Shown here piece after piece: positions 35,976 through 47,337 of a stretch of 64,000 nt of DNA. Source of the DNA: Linanthus parryae (taxonomy: Eukaryota > Streptophyta > Magnoliopsida > Ericales > Polemoniaceae). The notes below the pieces were generated by a model. The model was not told the DNA's origin. It ran no database searches and saw nothing but the letters and a program-made list of their open reading frames with translations. The number at the start of each line of letters is the position of its first letter. Within the stretch, counting starts at the first letter, position 1. Where the stretch lies: the NCBI GenBank assembly GCA_023055425.1, contig JALGPY010000004.1, forward strand, positions 62,953,718 through 63,017,717, given 5' to 3'. The position numbers were made by a program, and so were the translations under genes.

Positions 35976-35990
35976 TTAGCCCCCTTTCTG
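35976..35990 (-). other. Polypurine tract of Tat
   Basis: On the minus strand, AGAAAGGGGGCTA directly precedes the 3' LTR. This sets the orientation of the element. Confidence 0.75.
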
Positions 35991-36712
35991 CGCGTGAAGA
36001 CTCATAGCTGTATAGACTTCCATGCGCGGAAACCAACATACGCGTTTCCGCCACGCACCAATTCAAATACGGGTAAGTTCAGCCCCCGTGCATGCCATTA
36101 TGACCTAAAACCCCTAGAGTCGTGCCGTCTGGCCTCTAGGTTTTTAGGCGTGACGTCAGCTTATCCTGTGATTGCGCGATTCGACGGTGACGGTTGCGAT
36201 TCGACTACTGAAAGGACGCAACCCTTCATTGTTTTTGGATAAATACTTTGTATCCACTGTTGCAAAGCATCACTTCTTTCTCTTAAAGTGAATGGTACCC
36301 GGAGATCTTCGAGAGCAGATTCAGACAATCAATCATCAGTTCAAAACTGCAAATCGTCTTCTTCAGTTGTGCATATCCAAGCAGGTTTCAAGAAAACAAG
36401 GTTGGCCTTGTTCAATTTTGATTTAAGATACCAATGTTTGCCTTAAACTGCGTTGAATCTGTAAGCCCAGAACATATAATCTGTTGAAACTTGCGAAGAA
36501 ACCTTGATGTTTTGAACCCACTTTTGCTTTAATCCTTCAATAATAAGGGATCCGGATGTGAGATCTTGGAATCGCTGATAATGCAACCCTTAATTTCTGA
36601 AATTGATACCAGAAATTGTTCGTCTTTCTTTTCATAATAGATCTCGGATTTCGAACTTTCAAACTGAAGTGTAGCACCTTTCTCCCCCCTTTTTTCTTGC
36701 TCTTCCGCAGGA
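35991..36712 (+). promoter_or_regulatory. Upstream region of the antisense plant-mobile-domain gene
   Basis: A TATA-like GGATAAATAC lies at about 36237-36246. It is followed by a leader-like stretch with a possible donor (AAGCAGGTTT, near 36382) and a strong acceptor, TTCTTGCTCTTCCGCAG, ending at 36710. The acceptor lies two bases before the ATG, so the leader probably contains an intron. Confidence 0.5.
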
Positions 36713-38974
36713 ATGGCCAAGACAAAAGGAACAAAACCCAATAAGGAAGATGAAGAGATACCCAATTTTCCGCAGGCCTTGTGGCGAAAAGCCCCCTATC
36801 TAGGTGGCCAAGATTTCTATCATGCGAGAGTTAAGGCGAAGAGGACGCCTGATCCTGTCCCGGTTGAGAGATTGCTGACACTGACTCGCCCAGTTAACTC
36901 AGCCTTGCTCGAGTTGATTGGTTCCGAGGATGTGGTTCGATTGGGGGTCGAAAACGGGTACTTCCCCTACACTGCGATTTCTACCCAGGCTTTCGTCCAG
37001 AAATTGGACTATATGGATGAGTGGATTGACCACGTGTTGGACAATCATGCCGCGACTCTCGATGAAGCTGGCGTATACTTTGCTATCCGTGTTATGAAGG
37101 GTGCTGCCGTGAAGCTGGACCAGTCCATGCTTCTAGACCTTCTGTCCCGCTACTCGCCTGCGACTCACACATTCCACTTTGCTGAGTTCGAGGCTGCCCC
37201 CACACTCGAGGACGTGCAGATGCTGTACGATCTTTCCCCCATGGGCGAGGTAGACCCTTTGAGTCCTTTGAGGACGCCTGCGGAGATTGCCTTGTACACG
37301 TAGATGGAGGAATGCTTGGCAGAGGTAAAGAAAATCTCCACCCGGTGGACTACTACGAGAGCCCTTCCAAACTGGCAGTTGGTTGATACGTCTGCGAAGA
37401 ATACCTGGAACAAATGGTTGCAGTAATTCTTTCGAGACTATGCGAACAGCAGCATCACTAAGAAACTCCTAAGTGAGAACCCAGACGCCGAGAATTATGT
37501 GGAGGGTAAAGGCTATCACTTGACCCTCTGTGCATTCCTCTCTGCTTGGTTGTCGAGGTACTTGATCGACGGTCACCCACATGATGGGGTCTTTTACCAT
37601 GTTTTGCCACTTGCTGTGAGGCTCGCCCTTGGCCAGAGAGTCGCACTCGGGCCCTTGGTCTTGGGTACGTTGTATTACAGGCTTGATCAGCTAGTTCTGG
37701 CCATGAAAGAGTCGCGTGGCCGCCTCGATGTACTGACTTTTGTCAATATTTACTTTTTGACAATGTGGGTCTTCGAGCGGTGGCCATCCTATGCCCCAAC
37801 TGCTCTCAAACCCGACAAGTGGTGTCCCCCAGGCGAGACGGAGGCGCGCAACAGCGGCAGAGCTGCGAGGTGGTTCGGAGCGAGCAACACCAAGTGTGTT
37901 TGGAGCTTGATATGCGACAAACGGAAAGAGTTCACCGCCAGGCCCTATGCCACACGTGTTGAGAACGTGCGATGGTTTCCAAAGCTGTACCCCTCTAAGG
38001 GTGTTGTCTTCTCAGAAGAACTCCTCTTCGAGGAGGGACCGGATTTCCATGAACGCTATCGCGAGTTCTTTTGCTGGTGTCTACGAGGTTCTCTCCCTGC
38101 CCTCGCAGAGCATATTTGTGAGCTCGCGCCAAGGTACGAGAGGATTACCGTGGATGTTGACCCCACTCGAGTTTCTCCCCAGTTTGGCTTTGATGCAGTG
38201 GCACCATCAATCTGGCCCCAGTCCATTATCAGAGGTTGCTATAAGCGCTTGCTGACAAAGGAGTGTAAGACAGTATTCATGAACAATCTTCCTTTTGAGC
38301 AGCCTGCAGGGACCCGCGAGGGTGGTTGTTCTCAGAACTGGCTCGCATACTGGATCGCCCAGCAAACAAGGATTGAGACGCAGTCGGCCGCGCAGCCAAG
38401 TAGAGCCCCCTTGATCAAGAGAAATTCTTTCCCTTTTCGCCCCAATTGTAGTCTGAGCGAGTCTGAATATGGTTGCTATTCACTGTTGGATCGTGAGAAC
38501 CATTTGTGTCCTGACCTCATTCTGAAGGAGAAGGTCGCCGCAGTTAAGAAGGGCGACACGCATGTCGTCAGATACAGCAAGGCATTTGCTGAGGTAAGCA
38601 ATTTCTTCGCGTGCGTTAAGCTTCTTGATTTCCTTATGCTGACACCTTTATTTTGTACTGTTTGCTGCAGTGTCATGTGCGGCAATTCGCATCTGGTGAT
38701 CGCTCCAAGTCATTGGTTAACACCATTGTTGCCACCAGAAGACAAAAGCAGTCGTTTCGGCTAGCATGGAGGATGGACCCTGAGGTCGAAACCAAGATCC
38801 GCGCAGTCATGAATGCTTTTGCTGACTCGCTGATAGACAATGCTCCGGCCTCGTCTCCTCCCGGAGATGATCCGTCCCCTCCAGCGACTGCGGCGCCGAG
38901 AGTGAAAAGACCTAGGCAAAAGGGAATTACAATTTCTTCCCCTAGAAGTGCTCCAACTTCTCCTCCGGTGAGGT
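36713..38974 (+). pseudogene. Plant mobile domain gene, antisense in Tat: exon 1 and first part of exon 2
   Basis: Exon 1 (36713-38593, 627 codons) holds a plant mobile domain (aminotransferase-like family). RYSPATHTFHFAEFEAAPTL and LEDVQMLYDLSPMGEVDP stand near residues 145-180, and HLTLCAFLSAWLSRYL and TMWVFERWP near 265-360. Its frame is broken only by TAG at 37301-37303 and TAA at 37424-37426. A GT-AG intron (38594-38670) leads to exon 2, which reads CHVRQFASGDRSKSLV and a Pro/Ser-rich tail until Athila cuts it after 38974. The domain occurs in Arabidopsis MAIN/MAIL1 and in transposon-borne proteins. Its biochemical role is not settled. The gene runs opposite to the Tat genes, so it has its own promoter or is transcribed from outside. 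Confidence 0.85.
38970..38974. repeat. Target-site duplication of Athila, left
   Basis: GAGGT, equal to 52590-52594. Confidence 0.95.
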
Positions 38975-39387
38975 TGATAGCGCCCAAATAGGGGTTATCT
39001 TTTAGCCTGATTTCACGAGTATTTGTGTCGGAATTAGCGGTTTTTGCTGGAAAATGCCTTAGAATGCCCCGGGAATCTAGAACGAGACGTTTATTTGTAC
39101 TTGCTGGATTTCTGCTTATTTCTGCTTATTTCTTGCTATATTTGGATATGATCGCGGGTTTTCGTTCGTGTTGCCTTTTCAGGAACAGGCTCGGGAGGTG
39201 CATCGGGAAGCGTGCCGGGACCAAGCCGGGACCGTCTCGGGAAACGTGCACAAGACCGGGACACGACGGAAACACGGAAAAGCAGAAACACACCGAAGAG
39301 GCAAGCCGGGAGCATCAGGAAGAAGAGTGGGACCCAGGGGACCAGTCCTGGCCCACCAGAGGACCAAGTGGGCCCCACCTAGCCCAC

Positions 39388-39516
39388 GGCCTGCGTATAT
39401 ACGCAGGCCCTGCGTATATACGCAGCACCTGCGTATATACGCAGGCAGTGGGGTGGTGGGGGGATCTTGGTTGGGCCCTGGTTGCGTATATACGCAACCC
39501 CTGCGTATATACGCAG
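39388..39516. repeat. Cluster of five palindromes in the 5' LTR
   Basis: TGCGTATATACGCA occurs as the core of palindromes at 39391-39406 (extending to a 22-base perfect palindrome 39388-39409), 39410-39425, 39428-39445, 39480-39499 and 39501-39516. The flanking bases differ between copies but remain complementary, so the palindromic form itself seems kept. The 3' LTR has the same five, 12003 bases on. Confidence 0.95.
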
Positions 39517-39596
39517 CCAGTTTTGACTTTTGGTCAAAGACGGTGGACCGATGGCATGTTCCGTAATTTCGAGCACAAGCGTTTTCAGGAAACAGC

Positions 39597-39606
39597 ACTA
39601 TTTAAA
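39597..39606 (+). promoter_or_regulatory. Possible TATA box of the Athila LTR
   Basis: CTATTTAAAG, about 80 bases after the palindrome cluster. It is the only good TATA-like site in this part of the LTR. Confidence 0.4.
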
Positions 39607-40592
39607 GACTCGTCCAGACTCGTTTTGATGGATCACGGAGACACAGCACAATTCTCAGCACAACCGAAGGACAAGTTGGAGCATTCACGGAGAGCACGAA
39701 AGCGCGATTCGAGATTCGAAGACTTAGTTTGATTTCGTTCTCTCTCTTTATATTCAGAAACTGCGTTTTGTACTATGTCTAGTCGTAGCTAAACTTTTCA
39801 CCTAGGTTCTCGGTGAACCTAGGGTTTCGTACTCAGATTTTATGATTACTACGTTTATGGATTCATGATGATTGTCTTAATTCAGCAAGTTGTATCTGTT
39901 ATTCTGGTTTGATTATTATCGTATATGCATGATAGGATTGATCACCCAGGATTGCTATAGACACGAGCTTGTAGGTGAAAACGTCAAGTTAGGGTTAGGA
40001 AGAAGAACCAGGATTTAGTACCTTACCCTGATAGACCGACCAGAGAAAGGGAGATAGGGCTAGCATCGAAAAACGTGAGACCAACTGTTAGAGAATTTGA
40101 CCCGGGCCATTCGGACAGGGTAGAAACCCTAACAGGATTAGACCGAGACTGCAGACTTAGGCAGCTTAACAAGAATCCGAAAGTCTGCAGGATCGGGATT
40201 ACGTGTGGAATCTGAAAAGTCACTGCACAATTGGTACGTTGCACAGATACCAAAACTGCTGAGTGTTTTCATAAACGAACGTAAAACTGAAATCTGTAGA
40301 AACCCTAGGGGATCCTGGAGCCTAGTCTTCATCTATTATCGTCACAACAAAATCAGCTTATTTCAGAAAACGTCACAAAAAATATTTACGTTTACGTTTT
40401 TAAATTCTGTTTTTAGTTTAGTCACTATAATTACAACCTACTCCTCCTGGTTACTACTCTTGGAAAACCGAAACTGACAACGTAAGTAAACCCGAAACAG
40501 TCCTCGTGGGAACGATAATCCGAGTCTAATTGCACCCGGTACTACAAGATTCGTACACTTGCGATAGCACGTTAGTTTGCGCATCAAGTTTT

Positions 40593-40610
40593 TGGCGCCG
40601 TTGCCGGGGA
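40593..40610 (+). other. Primer-binding site of Athila, Asp tRNA type
   Basis: TGGCGCCGTTGCCGGGGA, the Asp-tRNA-complementary site typical of Athila elements, six bases after the LTR end. Confidence 0.9.
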
Positions 40611-40729
40611 CTTTTTAGGGTCTATTTAGTAGTCAGAATTAGTTTTCTGAGTTTTTATTTATTTTCAGTTTCGTTATTTTTCTTTTTATCTCACTGCGTT
40701 TTCGAATCTGCGTTTTCAGGACTGTTTAG

Positions 40730-42541
40730 TTGATGCCCAGATTGCCTCGCGATTTGGTGACACCACTCGACAACCCGGAAAAGCTGTATACCGAACAGAA
40801 CCGCAGAAACCGAGAAAGCAGGATGGCAACCAACGAGAGAGATCCACCCACGAACACCGAAGCCGGTGTACAGGAACGAGAGACACGTACCCCAGCCCAG
40901 ATGGCTCGGTACATTGAGGAGCTTGTCACAGCGGGACTTGCTGCCCGAAGCAACCAGAGAACATATAACCGATCTGGGAAGGCGTTGGTGGAAAATTTCG
41001 AAGTCCCCACCAGGGGGCATGAGCGAGCCATTGTGGTGCCCGAGATCACCGCAGAGCACTTTGACATCAAACCATCCACCATCCAGACGGTACAAACTCT
41101 CTGCCCGTTTCATGGCAGGGCCGACGAAGACCCGAACGATTTCATCGGGAAATTCGAAGATTACTGCAACAAGGTCAGATACAAGGGGGTAGAAGCAGAG
41201 GCACTCATGTTGATCTTATTCCCATACTGTCTTTATGGAGTAGCCAAGGACGGGCTCGAATCCCGACCACCCCGATCCATCACCACATGGGAGGAGTGTG
41301 TCACGGATTTTCTGGCTAAGTTCTATCCCGCCTCCCGAGTCATACAATTACAGAGCGAGATCCTGTCTTTCAGACAGAAGATGGGGGAGACGGTGGTGGA
41401 CGCATGGGACAGGCTCATGAGATTGGTCAAACGGTGCCCGAACCACGGTTTTGGAGATGCGAAAATCCTGCAGGTTTTCTACCATGCCCTAGACAGGGAG
41501 AACGCCGACAGGATTGACAAAGAGGCCGGGGGAAACTTCTTGTATCACGTGGACAAAGAAGGTGCGTATGACCTGATGAAGCAGTTGGCCAAGCAGGACA
41601 CCCGACTGTTTGACGATCGCAGGATGGCGGCTAGAGCCGAACCTGCAGAGGATGACCGTATAGACAACCTGGCCAAGATCGTTCACGACTTGGTCAAGAA
41701 AGTCTACTCGGATAAGAAGACTGTTGCAGCAGTCGAGGAACCGGATCTGGACACAGCCATTGAGGAGCTAAGGACTGAAGATACCAACTACGTACAGCAG
41801 CAGTGGGACCCGAGCCGGTACCGACCGGGCACGAGAGACCATCCCGGGTTTCGGTACGGAAACCCGAACGCAGCAGTTTATGCACCGGGGTTCCAGCACA
41901 GGCCACCAGCTCAGCAGGCTGCCCCGGCCCAGCAGGCTCAGACAGTCCCGTCAGCACAGCAGTACGACGCTCAGATGAAAGAAATCAAGTCCATGTTCCG
42001 GACCATGGAGTCCCGGTTCAAGCACATGGACACCTTGACGGCAGATATGCAGACAACCAAAACGTCACTGCGCGCTTTGGAAGTGCAGGTGGGGCAGTTA
42101 GCACAGCAGCTAACGGAGAGACAGCCAGGAAACCTACCCTCAAACACAGTAAATAATCCACGGGCTCAAATCAATGCTATCTCCACTCGGAGTGAATTGG
42201 CACTGCAGGATCCACCGTATTCCAGCCACGCATGTGCAGAAAATTCGAAAGAAGTAGAACGCAACTTGTTGGGCCAGGATAACAGCACAGTCGATCGCCC
42301 CCAGCCAAAGGGCTCGGTTGAGCAGGATGCAGTGCAGAACGAGACAGGTGCAGAAACTGTACCCGTCTCCAAGGAGGTCCCGTACCCTTTGCGAACACGA
42401 AAGAGGGATGACAGCAAGGACTACGCCAGGTTTCTCGAGATGTTCAAGCAGCTGCAGATTAACATACCTTTTGCTGAGGCTTTGGCTAAGATGCCAACTT
42501 ACGCCAAATTCCTCAAGGACATCTTGTATGGGAGGAGGTGA
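40730..42541 (+). CDS. gag: Athila gag polyprotein part
   Basis: 603 residues; an in-frame Met at residue 32 is an alternative start. The capsid-type retrotransposon gag domain spans about residues 100-320: FHGRADEDPNDFIGKFEDYC, then WEECVTDFLAKFYPASR, then SFRQKMGETVVDAWDRLMRL and CPNHGFGDAKILQVFYHAL. A Gln/Pro/Ala-rich region and a short coiled-coil-like stretch (about 410-480) follow. I see no CCHC zinc knuckle, which is usual for Athila. It ends with TGA at 42539-42541 and the pol frame continues directly in the same frame. In related elements gag and pol read through here, so the TGA probably replaced a basic residue codon. Gag would form the cytoplasmic particle that packages element RNA. 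Confidence 0.9.
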   Translation: MMPRLPRDLVTPLDNPEKLYTEQNRRNRESRMATNERDPPTNTEAGVQERETRTPAQMARYIEELVTAGLAARSNQRTYNRSGKALVENFEVPTRGHERAIVVPEITAEHFDIKPSTIQTVQTLCPFHGRADEDPNDFIGKFEDYCNKVRYKGVEAEALMLILFPYCLYGVAKDGLESRPPRSITTWEECVTDFLAKFYPASRVIQLQSEILSFRQKMGETVVDAWDRLMRLVKRCPNHGFGDAKILQVFYHALDRENADRIDKEAGGNFLYHVDKEGAYDLMKQLAKQDTRLFDDRRMAARAEPAEDDRIDNLAKIVHDLVKKVYSDKKTVAAVEEPDLDTAIEELRTEDTNYVQQQWDPSRYRPGTRDHPGFRYGNPNAAVYAPGFQHRPPAQQAAPAQQAQTVPSAQQYDAQMKEIKSMFRTMESRFKHMDTLTADMQTTKTSLRALEVQVGQLAQQLTERQPGNLPSNTVNNPRAQINAISTRSELALQDPPYSSHACAENSKEVERNLLGQDNSTVDRPQPKGSVEQDAVQNETGAETVPVSKEVPYPLRTRKRDDSKDYARFLEMFKQLQINIPFAEALAKMPTYAKFLKDILYGRR

Positions 42542-45500
42542 ATGAGCGATTTCGAGACCATAAACCTGACGGCAGAAGTGAGCAATTGTGTGAAGAATGG
42601 GCTACCGAGGAAGAGAAAGGATCCTGGCAGTTTCGTGATACCGGTCACCCTAGGTAACGCTTACACAGGAAAGGCTCTATGTGACCTAGGGGCCAGCATC
42701 AACCTGATGCCATTGATGATTTTCAAAAGTTTGAAATTCGGTGAACCCCGACCCACCAGAATCATGCTGCAGATGGCAGACAGGTCCGTAAAACAGGCCT
42801 ACGGGGTTATCGAGGACATTCTGGTCAAGGTCGGCGAGCTTATTTTTCCGGCAGATTTCGTCATCCTGGACATGGAGGCAGGGGAGGTACCGCTCATACT
42901 CGGCAGGCCGTTTTTGGCCACAGGCGAAGCTATGATAAACTGTAAGAGCGGGGAGCTGACCATGCAGATTAACGAGGAAAAAGTGAAATTCAACGTTTTC
43001 AAAAATCTGCAACTGCCAAACTACTACGACCACGAGGACATCTTTGCTATCGATGTGGTGGACGAAGGCTGGGAAAACGAGGAGATGGACCAATTGTGGG
43101 AAGAGATTGACAGCATGTACGGGGAAGAAAAAGAGAAGACTCGGTGCGAGCACGCCATGAGAGCCGAAGACTGGACCACTTTGCACCGGGACGAAGACGG
43201 CGGGCAAAAGATGATTCTGGTCCCGTCACTCAAGGAACCACCCGCACTGGAGCTGAAACCGCTCCCGAGCCATCTCAGGTATGCGTATATTGGTGAAAAT
43301 AGTACTATGCCCGTAATTGTTTCGTCTCGTTTATCTCAGGAACAGGAGCAGAAACTGCTGGAAGTATTGCGAGAGCATAAGGAAGCAATCGCCTGGACGA
43401 TTGCAGATATCAAGGGGATCAGCCCCTCCTACTGCATGCACAAGATCCGAATTGAAGAAGGCAAGAAACCGGTGATTCAGCCCCAGCGGAGACTGAACCC
43501 GAACATGAAGGACGTTGTGCGAAAAGAGGTCATGAAGTGGCTGGAAGCGGGAATCATCTACCCCATATCGGACAGCACGTGGATCAGCCCGGTCCAGTGC
43601 GTGCCCAAGAAGGGGGGTATTACGGTGGTGCAGAATAATGATCAGGAGCAGATTGCGCAGCGCACCGTTACGGGCTGGCGGATCTGCATGGACTATCGGA
43701 GGCTAAACGATGCAACACTGAAGGACCACTTCCCGCTGCCATTCATGGACCAAATGCTGGACCGGCTCGCCCATCATGCCTACTACTGTTTTCTGGACGG
43801 GTACTCCGGGTACAACCAGATTTGCATAGCCCCGGAGGATCAGGAAAAAACGACGTTTACCTGCCCGTACGGTACGTTCGCGTTTCGACGCATGCCGTTC
43901 GGGTTGTGTAATGCTCCCGCCACATTCCAGAGATGTATGATGGCGATTTTTTCCGACATGATCGAGAAAAATCTGGAGGTCTTCATGGACGACTTTTCAC
44001 TCTTCGGGGACAGTTTCGAAGACTGCCTGTTCCATTTGGGCCAGGTTTTGATCCGATGCAAGAAGGCGAATTTGGTGCTCAATTGGGAAAAGTGTCACTT
44101 TATGGTCACCGAGGGGATCGTACTGGGTCACAGAATTTCCAGCAAGGGACTCGAGGTGGACAGGGCTAAGATCGAGGTGATAAAGCAGCTTCCATACCCG
44201 ACGAACGTAAAGGCGATCAAAAGTTTTCTGGGACATGCAGGATTTTACCGAAGATTCATCAAGGACTTTTCCAAGATCACAAAGCCACTTTGTGCGTTAC
44301 TCGGAAAAGACGTACCCTTTGATTTCGACGCAGCATGTCGGCAAGCTTTTGACCACTTGAAAGAGAAGCTGACCACAGCCCCGGTTATAACCACGCCAGA
44401 TTGGTCACTTCCGTTTGAGCTGATGTGTGATGCCAGCGACTACGCAGTCGGGGCAGTTTTGGGACAGCGAAAGGATAAGGTATGCCACGTCATTTATTAT
44501 GCGAGCCGGGTACTCAACGATGCCCAGCTCAACTATGGCACGACAGAAAAGGAACTGCTGGCTGTGGTGTACGCCCTGGACAAATTCAGGCCCTATTTGG
44601 TCGGGTCAAAAGTTATCGTTTTTACCGACCATAGTGCTCTGAAATACCTGCTGGATAAGAAGGACGCAAAACCGAGACTGTTGAGATGGGTACTACTGAT
44701 GCAGGAATTTGATGTGGAAATCCGGGACAAGAAGGGAGTTGAGAACGTGGTAGCGGATCACCTATCCAGACTGGAGAACTTGAAGGTGGACCCGGTACCG
44801 ATCAAGGAAAACTTCCCAGACGAGCACATCATGGCAGTCAAGATCGGGAGACCGTGGTACTATGCCATAGCCAATTACTTGGTAACTGGCACGCTTCCCG
44901 AGGATCTAACCCCGTCGCAGCGGAAAAAGTTCATTGCCGAAAGTCGACAGTATTTCTGGGACGACCCGTACTTGTTCAAACAGGGGGCCGACAACATCCT
45001 GAGAAGGTGTATCCCGACCCACGAGGCCTGGAACGTGATCCGACACTGCCATTCATCACAGTGTGGGGGTCATTTTGGGGGAACGCGAACAGCGCATAAA
45101 ATACTGCAGTCCGGGTTTTTCTGGCCGACAATCTTCAAAGACTGTCACGACTATGTGCAGGGATGCGATAGGTGCCAGAGGACAGGAAACACGTCACACC
45201 GGGACGAGATGCCGATGACCGTGTGGCAGGAGGTAGAACCATTCGATGTCTGGGGGATTGACTTCATGGGTCCGTTCCCGTCTTCGATGGGGAATCTTTA
45301 CATTCTGCTGGCAGTAGATTATGTGACAAAGTGGATCGAAGCGATCGCGTGTCAGAAAAACGATGCAGCTACCGTTGAGCGTTTTCTGAAACGTAACGTT
45401 TTCACTCGTTTCGGGACTCCCAGGGCAATAATCAGCGACGAGGGCTCTCACTTCATCAATCGAGTTTTTGCGAAAGTTCTGAAACAGTACGGCGTGTCAG

Positions 45501-46141
45501 TTCATAAAGTCTCGTTACCGTACCATCCGCAGACGAACGGGCAAGCCGAGGTGTCGAATCGAGAGATCAAGAGCATACTCGAGAAAACAGTGAATCTCGG
45601 CCGAAAGGATTGGTCCGTCAGACTAGACGATGCGCTTTGGGCCTACAGGACAGCTTTCAAAACACCGCTGGGAATGTCACCGTACCAGCTCATTTTTGGG
45701 AAAGCGTGCCACTTACCGGTGGAACTGGAGCACAAGGCGTATTGGGCCATCAAACTGCTGAACTTGGACCAGAATCTAGCAGGGGATAAGAGGAAGATGG
45801 CACTGCTGGAATTGGAGGAATTCCACAGAACGGCTTTCGAGAGCGCCAAAATCTACAAAGAGAAGACAAAGAAGTGGCATGATCACCGTATCACGCCAAA
45901 GCAGTTTAACGAAGGCGACAAAGTGCTTCTCTACAATACCCGGATGCGGTTCTTTCCGGGGAAGCTGAGGTCTCGTTGGTCGGGACCGTTCATCATCAAG
46001 CAGATTTTTGCCTGGGGGGCATTCGAGCTGGAAAATCCAAAAGACAACTCCAGTTTCAGGGTGAACGGGAACCGGATCAAGCCGTATCTCGAGACCGCCG
46101 AAGTCGTCAAAATAGACCCGGTCTATTTTGATGACCCGTAA
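42542..46141 (+). CDS. pol: Athila pol: protease, reverse transcriptase, RNase H, integrase
   Basis: 1199 residues, uninterrupted. The aspartic protease has [11 protein letters not shown] near residue 47. The RT has [11 protein letters not shown] near 345, [12 protein letters not shown] near 380 and the catalytic FMDDFSLFG near 481. RNase H starts at [13 protein letters not shown] near 630 with [17 protein letters not shown] and [11 protein letters not shown]. Integrase has an HHCC zinc finger ([13 protein letters not shown] to CDRCQ, about 835-880), then the DDE triad in [18 protein letters not shown] and [12 protein letters not shown] (about 905-1005). It ends in a basic C-terminal domain with [13 protein letters not shown]. 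All catalytic residues are present, so the enzyme set may be active if the TGA before it is bypassed or an internal start (ATG 42542) is used. Confidence 0.95.
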   Translation: MSDFETINLTAEVSNCVKNGLPRKRKDPGSFVIPVTLGNAYTGKALCDLGASINLMPLMIFKSLKFGEPRPTRIMLQMADRSVKQAYGVIEDILVKVGELIFPADFVILDMEAGEVPLILGRPFLATGEAMINCKSGELTMQINEEKVKFNVFKNLQLPNYYDHEDIFAIDVVDEGWENEEMDQLWEEIDSMYGEEKEKTRCEHAMRAEDWTTLHRDEDGGQKMILVPSLKEPPALELKPLPSHLRYAYIGENSTMPVIVSSRLSQEQEQKLLEVLREHKEAIAWTIADIKGISPSYCMHKIRIEEGKKPVIQPQRRLNPNMKDVVRKEVMKWLEAGIIYPISDSTWISPVQCVPKKGGITVVQNNDQEQIAQRTVTGWRICMDYRRLNDATLKDHFPLPFMDQMLDRLAHHAYYCFLDGYSGYNQICIAPEDQEKTTFTCPYGTFAFRRMPFGLCNAPATFQRCMMAIFSDMIEKNLEVFMDDFSLFGDSFEDCLFHLGQVLIRCKKANLVLNWEKCHFMVTEGIVLGHRISSKGLEVDRAKIEVIKQLPYPTNVKAIKSFLGHAGFYRRFIKDFSKITKPLCALLGKDVPFDFDAACRQAFDHLKEKLTTAPVITTPDWSLPFELMCDASDYAVGAVLGQRKDKVCHVIYYASRVLNDAQLNYGTTEKELLAVVYALDKFRPYLVGSKVIVFTDHSALKYLLDKKDAKPRLLRWVLLMQEFDVEIRDKKGVENVVADHLSRLENLKVDPVPIKENFPDEHIMAVKIGRPWYYAIANYLVTGTLPEDLTPSQRKKFIAESRQYFWDDPYLFKQGADNILRRCIPTHEAWNVIRHCHSSQCGGHFGGTRTAHKILQSGFFWPTIFKDCHDYVQGCDRCQRTGNTSHRDEMPMTVWQEVEPFDVWGIDFMGPFPSSMGNLYILLAVDYVTKWIEAIACQKNDAATVERFLKRNVFTRFGTPRAIISDEGSHFINRVFAKVLKQYGVSVHKVSLPYHPQTNGQAEVSNREIKSILEKTVNLGRKDWSVRLDDALWAYRTAFKTPLGMSPYQLIFGKACHLPVELEHKAYWAIKLLNLDQNLAGDKRKMALLELEEFHRTAFESAKIYKEKTKKWHDHRITPKQFNEGDKVLLYNTRMRFFPGKLRSRWSGPFIIKQIFAWGAFELENPKDNSSFRVNGNRIKPYLETAEVVKIDPVYFDDP

Positions 46142-47337
46142 GAGGTAACAAGGTCGGGCCGTCGACCGTAAATCACAAGGCGCTGTTTGGGAGGCAACCC
46201 AAAATTTATCGTTTCTTTATTTAGTTTTATTAGTTATTACGTTAGTATGTCAGTTCTGAATTTTCGAGAGAGGCGAGATGAGCGGGTTTTTAACGTTGAA
46301 TTTGAAAGTGTGCAGAAACAGAATCATCCAAAACAGCCAAGATCAGGAAAGCAGGGGGAGAGAGAAACTTTGAAAAAAAAAAAAAAAAAAATTCCACTTT
46401 TGCCCTCGGGCTGCGTATATACGCAGCCCCTGCGTATATACGCAACCCGTGGGGCAAAAGTGAAATTTTTTTTACTTTTTTTGGTTGTTTTCTGGTTGGG
46501 TATATACGCGGTACTGCGTATATACGTAAACAGGAAAGAAAGAAAAAAAAAATTGAAATTTTTCAAAACCCCGGGGGTATTTTGGTCATTTTGACCAAAT
46601 TAGGGTTTATATGGGAAGAGGGGGCCGGCCACACCATTGTTGGCACCTCTCTTTCTCTCTCTACCTCCATTTGCTCTCACTTGAAGAACAAAAATTTTGA
46701 CTCGGACCTCCAAATCAAAATCCGGGCACATTTCTGGAATCCCCTCGTCGCAAGGAGCAAGATTCATCCATCAAAATCCGGAAACAAGCGAAAATCGAGA
46801 GGGCAAGTTCCATCAAAAAGTGAGGTGTTCTTGAGGAAAAGTGCAGATTCGAAGGTGTTAGAGCAAGAACTAGCAAAATCCGTAGAAGGGAACGTGAACG
46901 AGAAGATCGAGGGCTTCGGTTTGGTGGGCTCGGAATTCAATTCCGGGCAGTTGACTTTTCCGGCGACTTTTCCGGCAACCACCGGCGGTTTTCCGGCGTT
47001 TTTCCGGGCAGAATCTCCGGTCTTCACCCCTGTTTAGGGAAGGTCGAAAATCTCTTCCCTCGCTTTATTTTCCGTTTTGGCACGGCCCGTAGCCGGGCCC
47101 GTTATTTTCGGTAATTTTGCATTTGGAGCGGCACTTGCCGTGTGGACCTCTGGTAGATCTTAGGAGGACTATCTATTGTGACACACTATTTTTGTGCACG
47201 TTTCACGTTTTTGCTCTATTTCCCGAGTCGGCACGTTTTTCGAGATTTTGGTTTGTTATGGAGTTTCATGTGCCCATCTTACCCCTTTGCTATTTGACAG
47301 TTTTAGGTTCGTCAACCATCATGCCCAATATTACTTT
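46142..47337 (+). other. Athila spacer between pol and ORF3, with palindromes
   Basis: Non-coding apart from short chance frames. Holds palindrome pairs at 46408-46444 (first one a 22-base perfect palindrome) and 46498-46528 (one site degenerate). An A-run lies at 46373-46390. A leader-like stretch before ORF3 has several AG sites, so ORF3 could be expressed from a spliced transcript. Confidence 0.6.
46408..46528. repeat. Four palindrome sites in the Athila spacer
   Basis: TGCGTATATACGCA at 46412-46425 and 46431-46444, then diverged sites at 46498-46510 and 46514-46528. They form two close pairs, like the spacing inside the LTR. Confidence 0.85.

Larger units (their letters stand above)
38975..40586 (+). 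repeat. Athila 5' LTR
   Basis: 1612 bases. Contains five palindromes around TGCGTATATACGCA (39391-39516) and a TATA-like CTATTTAAAG at about 39597-39606. The small open frames inside it are by-products of the palindromes. Confidence 0.95.

Noticed and set aside
35658..36242. 194-codon open frame across the Tat LTR end, repeated in part at 62800-63147
   Set aside because: It lies in LTR sequence and crosses its edge. The second copy ends differently after the LTR edge. No known domain.
39388..39516. CRISPR-like or att-type array from the regular palindromes
   Set aside because: Spacing is irregular (2-35 bases), spacers are not unique sequences, and there are no cas genes.
39136..39598. Overlapping open frames on both strands in the Athila LTR, all containing AYIRR or CVYTQ
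   Set aside because: They arise because the palindrome TGCGTATATACGCA reads as the same residues on both strands. They recur wherever the palindrome occurs and have no conserved start.
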